Below, in pieces: positions 15,664-22,952 of a stretch of 33,250 nucleotides of DNA; within the stretch, counting starts at the first letter, position 1, and each line of letters opens with the position of its first letter. This DNA comes from Pseudomonadota bacterium. Its GTDB lineage: Bacteria; Pseudomonadota; Alphaproteobacteria; Rhizobiales; Xanthobacteraceae. The position numbers and the translations under genes were made by a program. The stretch spans positions 1-33,250 of the forward strand of contig JAEXYA010000040.1 of the NCBI GenBank assembly GCA_023451825.1, written 5' to 3'. Below the pieces are notes generated by a model, which saw nothing but the letters and a program-made list of their open reading frames with translations, searched no databases and was not told where the DNA came from.

Positions 15664-16497
15664 CTAGCGCGGCGGCAGCGTGCGCAGGAAAGCGACGATG
15701 GCGTCCTGGTCTTGCCGCGTCATCTTCGCATAGGACGCATAGCCCATCGGCGGCTTGAGCTTGCGCCCGTCGCGCGAGATGCCTTCGGTGACGGCGCGGC
15801 GGATCTCCTCGTCGCTCCATTGCCCGAGGCCTTCGGTCGGATGCGAGGTGATATTGGCGGCAACGACCTGTCCCCACGGTCCGTTGAATATCTTGCCGCC
15901 CTTGCCTGCCGCATTGGCATAGTCGTGCCCGCGCGCGCCCTGCGGCGTATGGCATTCCAGGCAATGCGCGATGGTGACGAGATAGCGCCCGCGCGTGAGC
16001 GGATCGGCCATATCAGCGTCCTTCATCTGCGCATCGGCATAAGGCGGCGTCTGATGCTCCAGCTTCATGCGATATTCGGGCGTCGCGGTTTCCCGGCTGA
16101 CGGCCGGAACGGATCGCAGATACGCCACCAATGCATTGAGATCGCGTGGCGTCAGCACGGGATAGAAGGCTGTCGGCATGATCGGCGCCGCCGTGATGCC
16201 GTCGGGCTTGATGCCCGACACGAGAAACGATTTCAGCTGGGCATCGGTCCAGTTGCCGATGCCGGTCGCTCTGTCCGGCGTGATATTCGCCCCGGACACT
16301 TTGAAAGCCGGCTCATCGAAGACCTGCGATCCGCCCGATAGCAGACGCGAGACATCAAAACCGTTGGGCCCGCGCGGCGTATGACAGTTGTGGCAGGTCA
16401 TGACGTCGGCGAGATAGGCACCGCGCTCGACCAGCGTTTCCGCCGTCGCTGTCGTTGCCCCGAGCGCCAGCAGCGCTCCCGCGATCCATCTCCGCAC
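15664..16497 (-). CDS. Diheme cytochrome c, periplasmic
   Basis: 277 residues with two c-type heme sites, CHNCH at 35-39 and CLECH at 179-183, in two similar cytochrome c domains. Each domain has a likely Met ligand (in APIMPTAF and PPMGYASY). It resembles cytochrome subunits that take electrons from periplasmic dehydrogenases such as alcohol or aldehyde dehydrogenase. No dehydrogenase partner is adjacent. Start: GTG 16497 gives a clean signal peptide (RRWIAGALLALGATTATA) with GGGGG six bases upstream. A TTG at 16542 in the same frame is less convincing. Confidence 0.9.
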   Translation of the reverse strand: MRRWIAGALLALGATTATAETLVERGAYLADVMTCHNCHTPRGPNGFDVSRLLSGGSQVFDEPAFKVSGANITPDRATGIGNWTDAQLKSFLVSGIKPDGITAAPIMPTAFYPVLTPRDLNALVAYLRSVPAVSRETATPEYRMKLEHQTPPYADAQMKDADMADPLTRGRYLVTIAHCLECHTPQGARGHDYANAAGKGGKIFNGPWGQVVAANITSHPTEGLGQWSDEEIRRAVTEGISRDGRKLKPPMGYASYAKMTRQDQDAIVAFLRTLPPR

Positions 16498-16633
16498 GCA
16501 CGCCCCCAAAGGTAGATCCCCAGTCGAACCACGACCAGACAATCATACCCCCGGCGGCGGGAGAAGCGGCGGAGATGGAAGCAATCCAAATTTCAGAATT
16601 TCATCAGCACCGCTTCAGAAATTCCGATGCGAA

Positions 16634-17428
16634 CTACGCGATGGTTTGCACGATGCCGCCTTCGGCTCGCAGCGCGGCGCCATTGGTCACCGATGCTTCC
16701 TTCGAACTCACGAACACCACCATGTTGGCGATCTCCTCGACACTGGCGAATCTCTGGATCAGAGAGGTGGAGCGATGCTGCTTGACGAAGTTCGAGGCGG
16801 CTTCGTCGAGAGATTGGCCGTTCTGCTTGGCGAGATCTTTCACAAACGTCTCGACGCCTTCCGACATGGTCGGCCCAGGCAACACGGAATTGACCGTGAC
16901 GGCCGTGCCCTTGGTGAGTTCGGCAAGCCCACGTGAGATCGCGAGCTGCGCCGTTTTCGACATGCCGTAATGGATCATCTCGCTCGGGATGTTCAGCCCG
17001 GACTCCGACGAGATGAAAACGATGCGGCCCCAGTTGCGCTTCAGCATGCCCTGCATGTAAGCGCGCGACAGCCGCACGCCCGACATCACATTGACGTCGA
17101 AGAAGCGCGCCCAGTCCTCGTCAGGAATGTCGAAGAAGCCCTTCGGCTCGAAGATGCCGGCATTGTTGATCAGGATATCGACCTCAGGCAGCGCGGCCGC
17201 GAGCGCCTTGCAGCCGTCTGCCGTGGAGACATCAGCGGCGATGCCCTTCACCTTGGCGCCGGGGATTGCCTTGCCGATCGCGGCGATGGCTGCGTCGACC
17301 TTGGCCTGGCTGCGGCCGTTGACAACGACTTCCGCGCCGGTGCCGGCAAGGCCTTTGGCGATGGCAAGGCCGATGCCTGCGGTGGAGCCTGTGACGAGTG
17401 CAGTCTTGCCGGTGAGATCGATCTTCAT
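16634..17428 (-). CDS. Short-chain dehydrogenase/reductase (SDR)
   Basis: A 264-residue classical SDR. The NAD(P)-binding GSTAGIG is at 14-20 and NNAG at 88-91. The catalytic Ser lies in ISSESG (about 139-144), with Tyr154 and Lys158 in HYGMSK. The likely role is NAD(P)H-dependent oxidation or reduction of a small alcohol, ketone or sugar; the substrate is unknown. ATG 17428 is preferred because GGAG lies six bases upstream; the ATG at 17440 overlaps that site. It ends 137 bases before the cytochrome GTG start, on the same strand. A shared transcript is possible but unproven. Confidence 0.92.
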   Translation of the reverse strand: MKIDLTGKTALVTGSTAGIGLAIAKGLAGTGAEVVVNGRSQAKVDAAIAAIGKAIPGAKVKGIAADVSTADGCKALAAALPEVDILINNAGIFEPKGFFDIPDEDWARFFDVNVMSGVRLSRAYMQGMLKRNWGRIVFISSESGLNIPSEMIHYGMSKTAQLAISRGLAELTKGTAVTVNSVLPGPTMSEGVETFVKDLAKQNGQSLDEAASNFVKQHRSTSLIQRFASVEEIANMVVFVSSKEASVTNGAALRAEGGIVQTIA

Positions 17429-17526
17429 TGGACGCTCCATGGGGTGAGGATGGAGCTTGATATTGGAACTGGGAGGTTGAGCCGCAATGACCTCTACGCG
17501 GGGGTGAGAAGTAAAACGCCACTGTC

Positions 17527-17687
17527 GTCCCGGCGTTCACCGGGACAACAGCGGAGAATGTAGGGTGGGCAAAGCGCAGCGTGCCCACCTGCAAGTGCTC
17601 AGCTGGTGAAGGTGGGCACGCTGCGCTTTGCCCACCCTACAAATGACTGAGAAGACAGAGGCTATGGATCCCGGCGTTCGCCGGGAT
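17527..17687. repeat. Nested palindromic repeat: REP pair around a perfect 32-bp inverted repeat
   Basis: The outer parts are REP-like hairpins in opposite orientation: GTCCCGG/CCGGGAC at 17527-17546 and ATCCCGGCG/CGCCGGGAT at 17668-17687. Between them, 17559-17590 and 17610-17641 are perfect 32-base inverted repeats (opening TGTAGGGTGGGCAAAGCGCA) with a 19-base loop. With the rplQ terminator, it makes up the 328-base gap between the SDR gene and rplQ. No gene is present in this gap. Confidence 0.92.
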
Positions 17688-17705
17688 GACAACCGAGCAA
17701 CCAAC

Positions 17706-17733
17706 AAAAAACGGCGCCCGAAGGCGCCGTTTT
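17706..17733 (-). terminator. Intrinsic terminator ending the ribosomal operon
   Basis: Perfect 11-bp arms AAAACGGCGCC/GGCGCCGTTTT (17708-17718 and 17723-17733) enclose a loop read as TTCG on the minus strand, a very stable tetraloop. A T-run of six then follows. It lies 23 bases past the rplQ stop and closes the alpha operon. Confidence 0.93.
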
Positions 17734-17756
17734 CAAAACTCGTAGCGACTAGCAGC

Positions 17757-18173
17757 TTACGCCGCGTCGGCCTCGGCGCCCTGCACCGGACCCGAATCCT
17801 TGCCCTTGGCGTCTTCGTCGCGGTCGACGAATTCGATCACGGCCATCGGCGCGTTGTCGCCGTAGCGGAAGCCGGCCTTGATGATGCGGGTGTAGCCGCC
17901 CTGACGATCGGCATAGCGCTTGGCCAGCACGTCGAACAGCTTGCGAACCTGATCCAGATCCTTCATCTCGCTGATGGCCTGGCGGCGCTTGTCGAGACCG
18001 CCCTTCTTGCCGAGGGTGACCAGCTTCTCCACGATCGGGCGGAGCTCCTTGGCCTTCGGCAGCGTGGTGACGATCTGCTCGTGCTTGATCAGCGACGCGC
18101 ACATATTGGCGAACATCGCCTTGCGGTGTTCGGCGGTGCGGTTGAGTTTGCGATGAACCTTGCCGTGACGCAT
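17757..18173 (-). CDS. rplQ: 50S ribosomal protein L17
   Basis: 138 residues. L17 lies near the exit of the peptide tunnel in the large subunit. The N-terminal MRHGKVHRKLNRTAEHRKAMFANM is diagnostic, and GGYTRIIKAGFRYGDNAPMAVIEFVDRD marks the conserved end of the core (about residues 92-118). An acidic Ala/Asp-rich tail of about 20 residues makes it longer than the E. coli protein. It is the last gene of the alpha operon. GAGG lies 11 bases before the ATG. A 116-base gap with a strong hairpin separates it from rpoA. Confidence 0.98.
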   Translation of the reverse strand: MRHGKVHRKLNRTAEHRKAMFANMCASLIKHEQIVTTLPKAKELRPIVEKLVTLGKKGGLDKRRQAISEMKDLDQVRKLFDVLAKRYADRQGGYTRIIKAGFRYGDNAPMAVIEFVDRDEDAKGKDSGPVQGAEADAA

Positions 18174-18252
18174 GGAAGTAATCCTCTATTCAATTGCCGC
18201 GACAGTGTTCGTCGGGACATCGTGTTGCAGGTGGGCTGCCTGCGTTCGCCCA

Positions 18253-18280
18253 GAACAAGGCCGGGTTACCGGCCTTGTTC
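18253..18280 (-). other. Perfect 12-bp hairpin between rpoA and rplQ
   Basis: GAACAAGGCCGG and CCGGCCTTGTTC pair perfectly across a 4-base loop, 9 bases after the rpoA stop. No T-run follows, so it is not a standard terminator. It could be a partial attenuator, an RNA-processing site or a 3'-end stabiliser that sets the rpoA:rplQ ratio. Confidence 0.6.
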
Positions 18281-18289
18281 GATATTTGC

Positions 18290-19321
18290 TCAGTAGTGGT
18301 CTTCGAAGCGCTTGGCCAGCTCGTCGATATTCTCCGGCGGCCAACCGGGCACTTCCATGCCGAGATGCAGACCCATCTGGGCCAGCACTTCCTTGATTTC
18401 GTTCAGCGACTTGCGGCCGAAGTTCGGAGTGCGGAGCATCTCTGCTTCCGACTTCTGCACGAGGTCGCCGATGTAAACGATGTTGTCGTTCTTCAGGCAG
18501 TTTGCCGAACGCACCGAGAGCTCGAGCTCGTCCACCTTCTTGAGGAAGGCCGGGTTGAAAGCGAGATCCGGGATGACTTCCTGAGCGACTTCCTTGCGGG
18601 GCTCTTCGAAATTCACGAACACGTTGAGCTGGTCCTGCAGGATGCGGGCCGAATAGGCAACCGCGTCCTCGGGCGTCAGCGCGCCGTTGGTCTCGATGGT
18701 CATGGTGAGCTTGTCGTAGTCGAGGATCTGGCCCTCGCGGGTGTTCTCGACCTTGTAGCTGACCTTGCGAACCGGCGAATACAGGCTGTCGACCGGGATC
18801 AGGCCGATCGGCGCGTCTTCCGGACGGTTGTGCTCGGCGGCGACATAGCCCTTGCCACCCGACACGGTGAATTCCATGCGGATTTCAGCGCCGTCGTCGA
18901 GGGTGCAGAGCTGCAGGTCGGGATTGAGGACGACAACGTCGCCCACGGTCTGGATATCACCGGCGGTGACAGCGCCCGGGCCCTGCTTCTTCACGACCAT
19001 GCGCTTCGGGCCTTCGCCCTGCATCTTGATCGCGATGTCCTTCACGTTCAGCACGATGTCGGTGACGTCTTCACGCACGCCGGCGATCGAGGAGAACTCG
19101 TGCAGCACGCCGTCGATGTGGACGGCCTGAACGGCAGCGCCTTGCAGCGACGACAGCAGAATGCGGCGCAGTGCGTTGCCGAGGGTCTGGCCGAAGCCAC
19201 GCTCGAGCGGTTCAGCAACCAGGGTCGCGAAACGGGTGGGATCGCTGCCGGGGGTCACCTGCAGCTTGTTGGGGCGGATAAGCTCTTGCCAATTTTTCTG
19301 GATCGTCACTGGGTCACCCAT
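18290..19321 (-). CDS. rpoA: RNA polymerase alpha subunit
   Basis: 343 residues. The N-terminal domain (to about 235) dimerises and scaffolds beta/beta'; ERGFGQTLGNALRRILLSSL is its classic motif. The C-terminal domain (about 255-335) binds UP-element DNA and activators and holds RSANCLKNDNI and RTPNFGRKSLNEIKEVL. ATG 19321 (MGDPVTIQKNW) gives the 343-residue length I recall for Bradyrhizobium; ATG 19327 two codons earlier is equally possible, with AGAG upstream. The gap to rpsK has two hairpins. Only the alpha subunit is here; rpoBC are outside the window. Confidence 0.98.
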   Translation of the reverse strand: MGDPVTIQKNWQELIRPNKLQVTPGSDPTRFATLVAEPLERGFGQTLGNALRRILLSSLQGAAVQAVHIDGVLHEFSSIAGVREDVTDIVLNVKDIAIKMQGEGPKRMVVKKQGPGAVTAGDIQTVGDVVVLNPDLQLCTLDDGAEIRMEFTVSGGKGYVAAEHNRPEDAPIGLIPVDSLYSPVRKVSYKVENTREGQILDYDKLTMTIETNGALTPEDAVAYSARILQDQLNVFVNFEEPRKEVAQEVIPDLAFNPAFLKKVDELELSVRSANCLKNDNIVYIGDLVQKSEAEMLRTPNFGRKSLNEIKEVLAQMGLHLGMEVPGWPPENIDELAKRFEDHY

Positions 19322-19348
19322 GGCCATCGAAATCTCTGGCTTGGAGAT

Positions 19349-19411
19349 CGCGGAGAAAGTCCGCGTAAAACTACGTCGAACGCAATTGCGGGCGGCCGAG
19401 CCACCCGCAAT
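19349..19411 (-). other. Two hairpins between rpsK and rpoA
   Basis: Two perfect stems lie in the 102-base gap: CGCGGA/TCCGCG at 19349-19365 with a 5-base loop, and ATTGCGGG/CCCGCAAT at 19385-19411. Neither has a T-run. The first lies close before the rpoA start and could affect access to its ribosome-binding site. The role is inferred. Confidence 0.45.
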
Positions 19412-19423
19412 CAATAATGTGTC

Positions 19424-19813
19424 TTAGACGCGACGGCGCTTGCGCGGGCGGCAGCCGTTATGCGGCACCGAGGTCACGTCACGGATCGAGGTGACGGTGA
19501 AGCCGGCGGCCTGCAGCGCGCGGAGCGCCGATTCACGACCCGAACCGGGACCGCCAACCTCGACTTCGAGGGTGCGCATGCCGTGTTCCTGCGCCTTCTT
19601 GGAGGCGTCTTCAGCAGCGACCTGCGCGGCATACGGGGTCGACTTGCGCGAGCCCTTGAAGCCCATCGTGCCAGCCGAGGACCAGGCAATCGTGTTGCCC
19701 TGCGCGTCGGTGATGGTGATGGTGGTGTTGTTGAACGAGGAGTTCACGTGGGCGACGCCCGAAGCGATGTTCTTACGTTCGCGACGACGGACGCGTGCGG
19801 CTTCCTTTGCCAT
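19424..19813 (-). CDS. rpsK: 30S ribosomal protein S11
   Basis: 129 residues, the usual length. S11 sits on the platform of the small subunit near the decoding site and the E-site mRNA. The core NNTTITITDAQGNTIAWSSAG and the C-terminal NGCRPRKRRRV are clear signatures. ATG 19813 is supported by AGAAAGG upstream; the frame is open further but without homology. It follows rpsM after 120 bases that contain a hairpin. Confidence 0.98.
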   Translation of the reverse strand: MAKEAARVRRRERKNIASGVAHVNSSFNNTTITITDAQGNTIAWSSAGTMGFKGSRKSTPYAAQVAAEDASKKAQEHGMRTLEVEVGGPGSGRESALRALQAAGFTVTSIRDVTSVPHNGCRPRKRRRV

Positions 19814-19884
19814 TGTAGACCTTTCTAGAGATATCAACGCCGCCGTAGTGCCAGCGGCTACACCGAAAAAATGCAAACGACGAA

Positions 19885-19914
19885 CAGGGAGTAGCGAAAA
19901 CTCGCCACTCCCTG
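19885..19914 (-). other. Hairpin between rpsM and rpsK, AGTAGCGAA repeat family
   Basis: CAGGGAGT pairs with ACTCCCTG and, past one A/C mismatch, GCGA with TCGC around a 4-base loop. The same GAGTAGCGAA and TCGCCAC words recur in the hairpin between tuf and rpsJ (32591-32615). This points to a shared repeat element or shared regulatory structure rather than chance. Confidence 0.5.
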
Positions 19915-19933
19915 CCCGCCTTAAGCAGCTAAA

Positions 19934-20302
19934 TTACTTCTTCTTGCCTGCGATGGCCTTGGCCGGACCCTTGCGGGTGCGCGCATTGGTATGCGTGCGC
20001 TGGCCACGAACCGGCAGACCGCGACGATGACGCAGGCCGCGATAGCAGCCGAGATCCATCAGACGCTTGATGTTCATGCCCGTCTCACGACGGAGATCGC
20101 CTTCGACCAGATAATCGCGGTCGATGACTTCGCGGATCTGCAGAACTTCTGCGTCGCTCAGCTGATTGACGCGACGATCTTCTGCGATCTTCACCTTCTC
20201 GATGATGTCGGCGGCGTTCTTCTGGCCGATACCATGAATGTACTGCAGCGCGATCAGGACGCGCTTGTTGGTCGGGATGTTTACACCGGCGATACGGGCC
20301 AC
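19934..20302 (-). CDS. rpsM: 30S ribosomal protein S13
   Basis: 122 residues. S13 is in the head of the small subunit and touches the P-site tRNA and the L5 bridge. MARIAGVNIPTNKRVLIALQYIHGIG at the start and CYRGLRHRRGLPVRGQRTHTNARTRKGP near the end are typical. The start codon is GTG (20302), with AGGAGAG upstream. It is the first gene of the alpha operon and has its own upstream promoter at 20448-20476. rpsD, in this operon in E. coli, is not here, as is usual for alphaproteobacteria. Confidence 0.98.
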   Translation of the reverse strand: MARIAGVNIPTNKRVLIALQYIHGIGQKNAADIIEKVKIAEDRRVNQLSDAEVLQIREVIDRDYLVEGDLRRETGMNIKRLMDLGCYRGLRHRRGLPVRGQRTHTNARTRKGPAKAIAGKKK

Positions 20303-20447
20303 AACTTCTCTCCTGTCACCAGCCGATCATGAACTGGCATTATCTTCAATTTGTCGGGCGGGCATTCACAAAACGCGAATACGACGCCCGTCCCTCAACT
20401 CAGTGGGGCCCGGCATCGTCTGGAATCTTCCGACTGGATGAGGGCCG
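20303..20447 (-). promoter_or_regulatory. Probable structured 5' leader of the alpha operon
   Basis: About 140 bases lie between the predicted start of transcription (near 20441) and the rpsM GTG. The transcript can pair GGGC/GCCC and ATTC/GAAT around 20350-20390, making an imperfect hairpin. In E. coli the same position holds the S4-binding pseudoknot that controls this operon. A comparable role here is only suggested by position. Confidence 0.35.
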
Positions 20448-20476
20448 TATTTAGAGACACAACGCGGTTACGTCAA
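20448..20476 (-). promoter_or_regulatory. Promoter of rpsM-rpsK-rpoA-rplQ
   Basis: On the minus strand TTGACG (20476-20471) and TAAATA (20453-20448) are separated by exactly 17 bases, a strong housekeeping-sigma match. It lies about 10 bases past the adk stop, so the alpha genes can be transcribed independently of spc/secY/adk. Confidence 0.75.
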
Positions 20477-20486
20477 CCGCCGCCGG

Positions 20487-21461
20487 TTAGCGCTTGGCTC
20501 GCTTTTTCGCGAGCTTTCGCACCGATTTGGCGGCTTTCTTTGCAGTTTTCTTGGCGACCTTCTTGACCGCCTTTTTCACCGTTTTGGCCGCCTTTTTGAC
20601 GGCTTTCTTGGTGGATTTCGTGGTTTTGGCCTTCTTGGCCACCTTGGAACCCGCTTTCGCGGCCTTCTTCGGCGCCTTCACGGCCTTCTTCGCAGCCTTC
20701 TTGACCGCCTTCTTGGCGGCCTTTTTAGCCGCCTTGGCCTTCTTCGCCGGAGCCTTCACAGCCTTCTTGGCTGGAGCTTTCTTGGCAGATTCGGCCTTCT
20801 TGGCAGCCTTCTTCGGCGCAGCCGACTTCTTGGCCGGCGCCTTCTTGCGCGCCGGCTTCGCCGGTGCGCTGTCGTCACGAATCGCGGCGAGCACGCGATC
20901 GATTTCCAGCGTCACTTCATCAATCGACATCATGCCGTTGATCGTGATCAGCTTGCGCTTCTCGGAATAGTAATCGATCAGCGGCTCGGTGGATGCACGA
21001 TAGGCAGCCAGGCGCTTCGACAGCACTTCCGGCGTATCGTCAGCGCGCACGGCCTCGCCACGCGCCATCATTTCGGCGACGCGGGTTTCCACGCGCTCGA
21101 GCAGCGCGCTCTCATTGACGCGCAGTTCGACAGCTGCGTCGAGATTGAAACCCTTGGACTTCAGCAGCACGTCCAGCGCTTCGGCCTGCGGCACGGTGCG
21201 CGGGAAGCCATCGAGGATGAAGCCATTGGCGGCATCCGCCTGCTCGATGCGATCCGAAATGATTCCGATCACCACCTCGTCGGGCACCAGGCCGCCAGCG
21301 GCCATGATGTCCTTCGCCTTCAGACCGATCTCGGTCTCGGCGGCGACTGCTGCACGGAGCATGTCGCCCGTGGAGAGCTGCACGATCCCATGGCGCGCCA
21401 CGAGACGCTGTGCCTGTGTTCCCTTGCCCGCCCCCGGCGGCCCGAGAAGAATCAGTCTCAT
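20487..21461 (-). CDS. adk: Adenylate kinase with histone H1-like Lys/Ala C-terminal tail
   Basis: 324 residues. The core (1-194) is a short-LID adenylate kinase that interconverts ATP+AMP and 2 ADP: P-loop GPPGAGKGT at 7-15, STGDMLR at 30-36, DGFPRT at 84-89, and the short lid replaced by the DDTPEVLSKRLAAY region (141-154). Residues 201-324 are a tail of 52 Lys and 40 Ala in 124 residues, made of AKKA/KKAVKKA units, close in style to histone H1 and bacterial H1-like proteins. The tail is in frame with no break. Its ATG overlaps the secY stop (ATGA), so translation is probably coupled. The tail may bind nucleic acid or ribosomes; this is inference. Confidence 0.95.
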   Translation of the reverse strand: MRLILLGPPGAGKGTQAQRLVARHGIVQLSTGDMLRAAVAAETEIGLKAKDIMAAGGLVPDEVVIGIISDRIEQADAANGFILDGFPRTVPQAEALDVLLKSKGFNLDAAVELRVNESALLERVETRVAEMMARGEAVRADDTPEVLSKRLAAYRASTEPLIDYYSEKRKLITINGMMSIDEVTLEIDRVLAAIRDDSAPAKPARKKAPAKKSAAPKKAAKKAESAKKAPAKKAVKAPAKKAKAAKKAAKKAVKKAAKKAVKAPKKAAKAGSKVAKKAKTTKSTKKAVKKAAKTVKKAVKKVAKKTAKKAAKSVRKLAKKRAKR

Positions 21462-22789
21462 TTACGCCGGCCCTTCAGCTTCGACTTGCGGATCAAACCT
21501 TCATACTGGTGCGCCAGCAGGTGGCCCTGCACCTGGGCGACCGTATCCATGGTCACGCTGACCACGATCAGCAGCGAGGTGCCGCCGAAATAGAACGGGA
21601 CCGCAGCATAAGAGATCATGATTTCAGGGATCAAGCAGACGACGGCCAGATAGGCAGCGCCGACCACAGTGATACGCGACAGCACGTAATCGATATATTC
21701 CGCCGTGCGCTCACCCGGACGGATCCCCGGAATGAAGCCGCCATGCTTCTTCAGATTGTCGGCGGTCTCGGTCGGGTTGAACACGATCGCCGTATAGAAG
21801 AACGCGAAGAACACGATCAGCGAGACATACAGCACCAGAAACAGCGGACGGCCGTGGCTGAGCTGGGTGGTGATCATCTGGAACCACTCCGGCCCCTTGC
21901 CTGCATTGAAGCTGGCAATGGTCGCGGGCAGCAGCAGCAGCGACGACGCGAAGATCGGCGGGATCACGCCGGCGGTGTTCAGCTTCAGCGGCAGATGCGA
22001 GGACTGGCCTTCGAACATCTTGTTGCCGACCTGGCGCTTCGGATACTGGATCAGAAGGCGGCGCTGGGCGCGCTCGACGAATACGATGAAGGCGATGACC
22101 ACGACGGCCATCACGATCACGACCAGGATCAGGCCGGTGGACAGAGCGCCCTGACGGCCGAGTTCGAGCATGTTGGCGATCGCTGCCGGCAGTTCGGCGA
22201 CGATTCCGGCCAGGATGATCAGCGAGATGCCGTTGCCGATGCCGCGCGAGGTGATCTGCTCACCCAGCCACATCAGGAACATGGTGCCGCCGGTCAGCGT
22301 CACCGAGGCCGAGATCAGGAAGAACATGCCCGGCTCCGACACCACATTGCCGGCGCTCTGCAGGCCCGCCGCGATGGCGTAGGACTGGAAGGCAGCCAGG
22401 ATGACGGTCAGGTAGCGGGTATACTGGTTCAGCGTCTTGCGGCCGGCCTCGCCCTCTTTCTTGAGGGCTTCGAGCTGCGGCGACACCGTGGTCAGAAGCT
22501 GGATGATGATCGATGCCGAGATATACGGCATGATGTTCAGCGCAAAAATCGCCATGCGATTGATGCCGCCGCCCGCGAACATGTTGAACATGCCGAGGAT
22601 GCCGCCGGCCTGCTGGCGGAACACCTGCTCCCATGCCGACGGATCGATGCCGGGCAGCGGAATATAGGTGCCGAGCCGATAAACAAGTAGCGCACCCAGG
22701 GTGAACCAGATGCGTTTCTTCAGTTCTTCGGCCTTGCCGAGCGCGGCAAAGTTGAGATTGGAGGCGAGTTGCTCTGCTGCGGAGGCCAT
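21458..22789 (-). CDS. secY: SecY, protein-conducting channel subunit
   Basis: 443 residues, ten transmembrane helices expected. It forms the central channel of the SecYEG translocon in the inner membrane. Typical stretches are GTYIPLPGID (about 40-49), GGGINRMAIFALNIMPYISASI (plug and second helix), GNGISLIILAGI and the cytoplasmic loop with NTAGVIPPIFASSLLLLP. ATG 22789 is preceded by GGGAGAAAG. It is the last spc-type gene, followed with a 4-base overlap by adk. Confidence 0.98.
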   Translation of the reverse strand: MASAAEQLASNLNFAALGKAEELKKRIWFTLGALLVYRLGTYIPLPGIDPSAWEQVFRQQAGGILGMFNMFAGGGINRMAIFALNIMPYISASIIIQLLTTVSPQLEALKKEGEAGRKTLNQYTRYLTVILAAFQSYAIAAGLQSAGNVVSEPGMFFLISASVTLTGGTMFLMWLGEQITSRGIGNGISLIILAGIVAELPAAIANMLELGRQGALSTGLILVVIVMAVVVIAFIVFVERAQRRLLIQYPKRQVGNKMFEGQSSHLPLKLNTAGVIPPIFASSLLLLPATIASFNAGKGPEWFQMITTQLSHGRPLFLVLYVSLIVFFAFFYTAIVFNPTETADNLKKHGGFIPGIRPGERTAEYIDYVLSRITVVGAAYLAVVCLIPEIMISYAAVPFYFGGTSLLIVVSVTMDTVAQVQGHLLAHQYEGLIRKSKLKGRRK

Positions 22790-22921
22790 GTCGGACTTTC
22801 TCCCGCACCTCACGAACCGCGGCGTCTGCGTGATCGCGACACCTGGCGAGGCCGGACGTTATCTTGTGCTCGGTAGTGATAGAATCTAGCGGAGATAAAA
22901 TCTACCCGAACACCGCGCAAG

Positions 22922-22943
22922 GCCGCCTGCTGACGCAGGCGGC
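22922..22943 (-). other. Hairpin between rplO and secY
   Basis: GCCGCCTGC and GCAGGCGGC pair perfectly around a 4-base loop, 9 bases past the rplO stop. No T-run follows. In a 163-base gap before secY it could lower read-through or protect the upstream mRNA, letting ribosomal genes be expressed above secY. The role is inferred. Confidence 0.5.
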
Positions 22944-22952
22944 GCGCAGTCA

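Noticed and set aside
18194..19417. 407-codon plus-strand frame opposite rpoA
   Set aside because: It mirrors rpoA codons, and no promoter, ribosome-binding site or domain is seen.
20494..20970. Phe/Ala/Leu-rich plus-strand frame resembling a membrane protein
   Set aside because: It is the exact antisense of the Lys/Ala tail of Adk, where AAG and GCC codons read back as hydrophobic residues.
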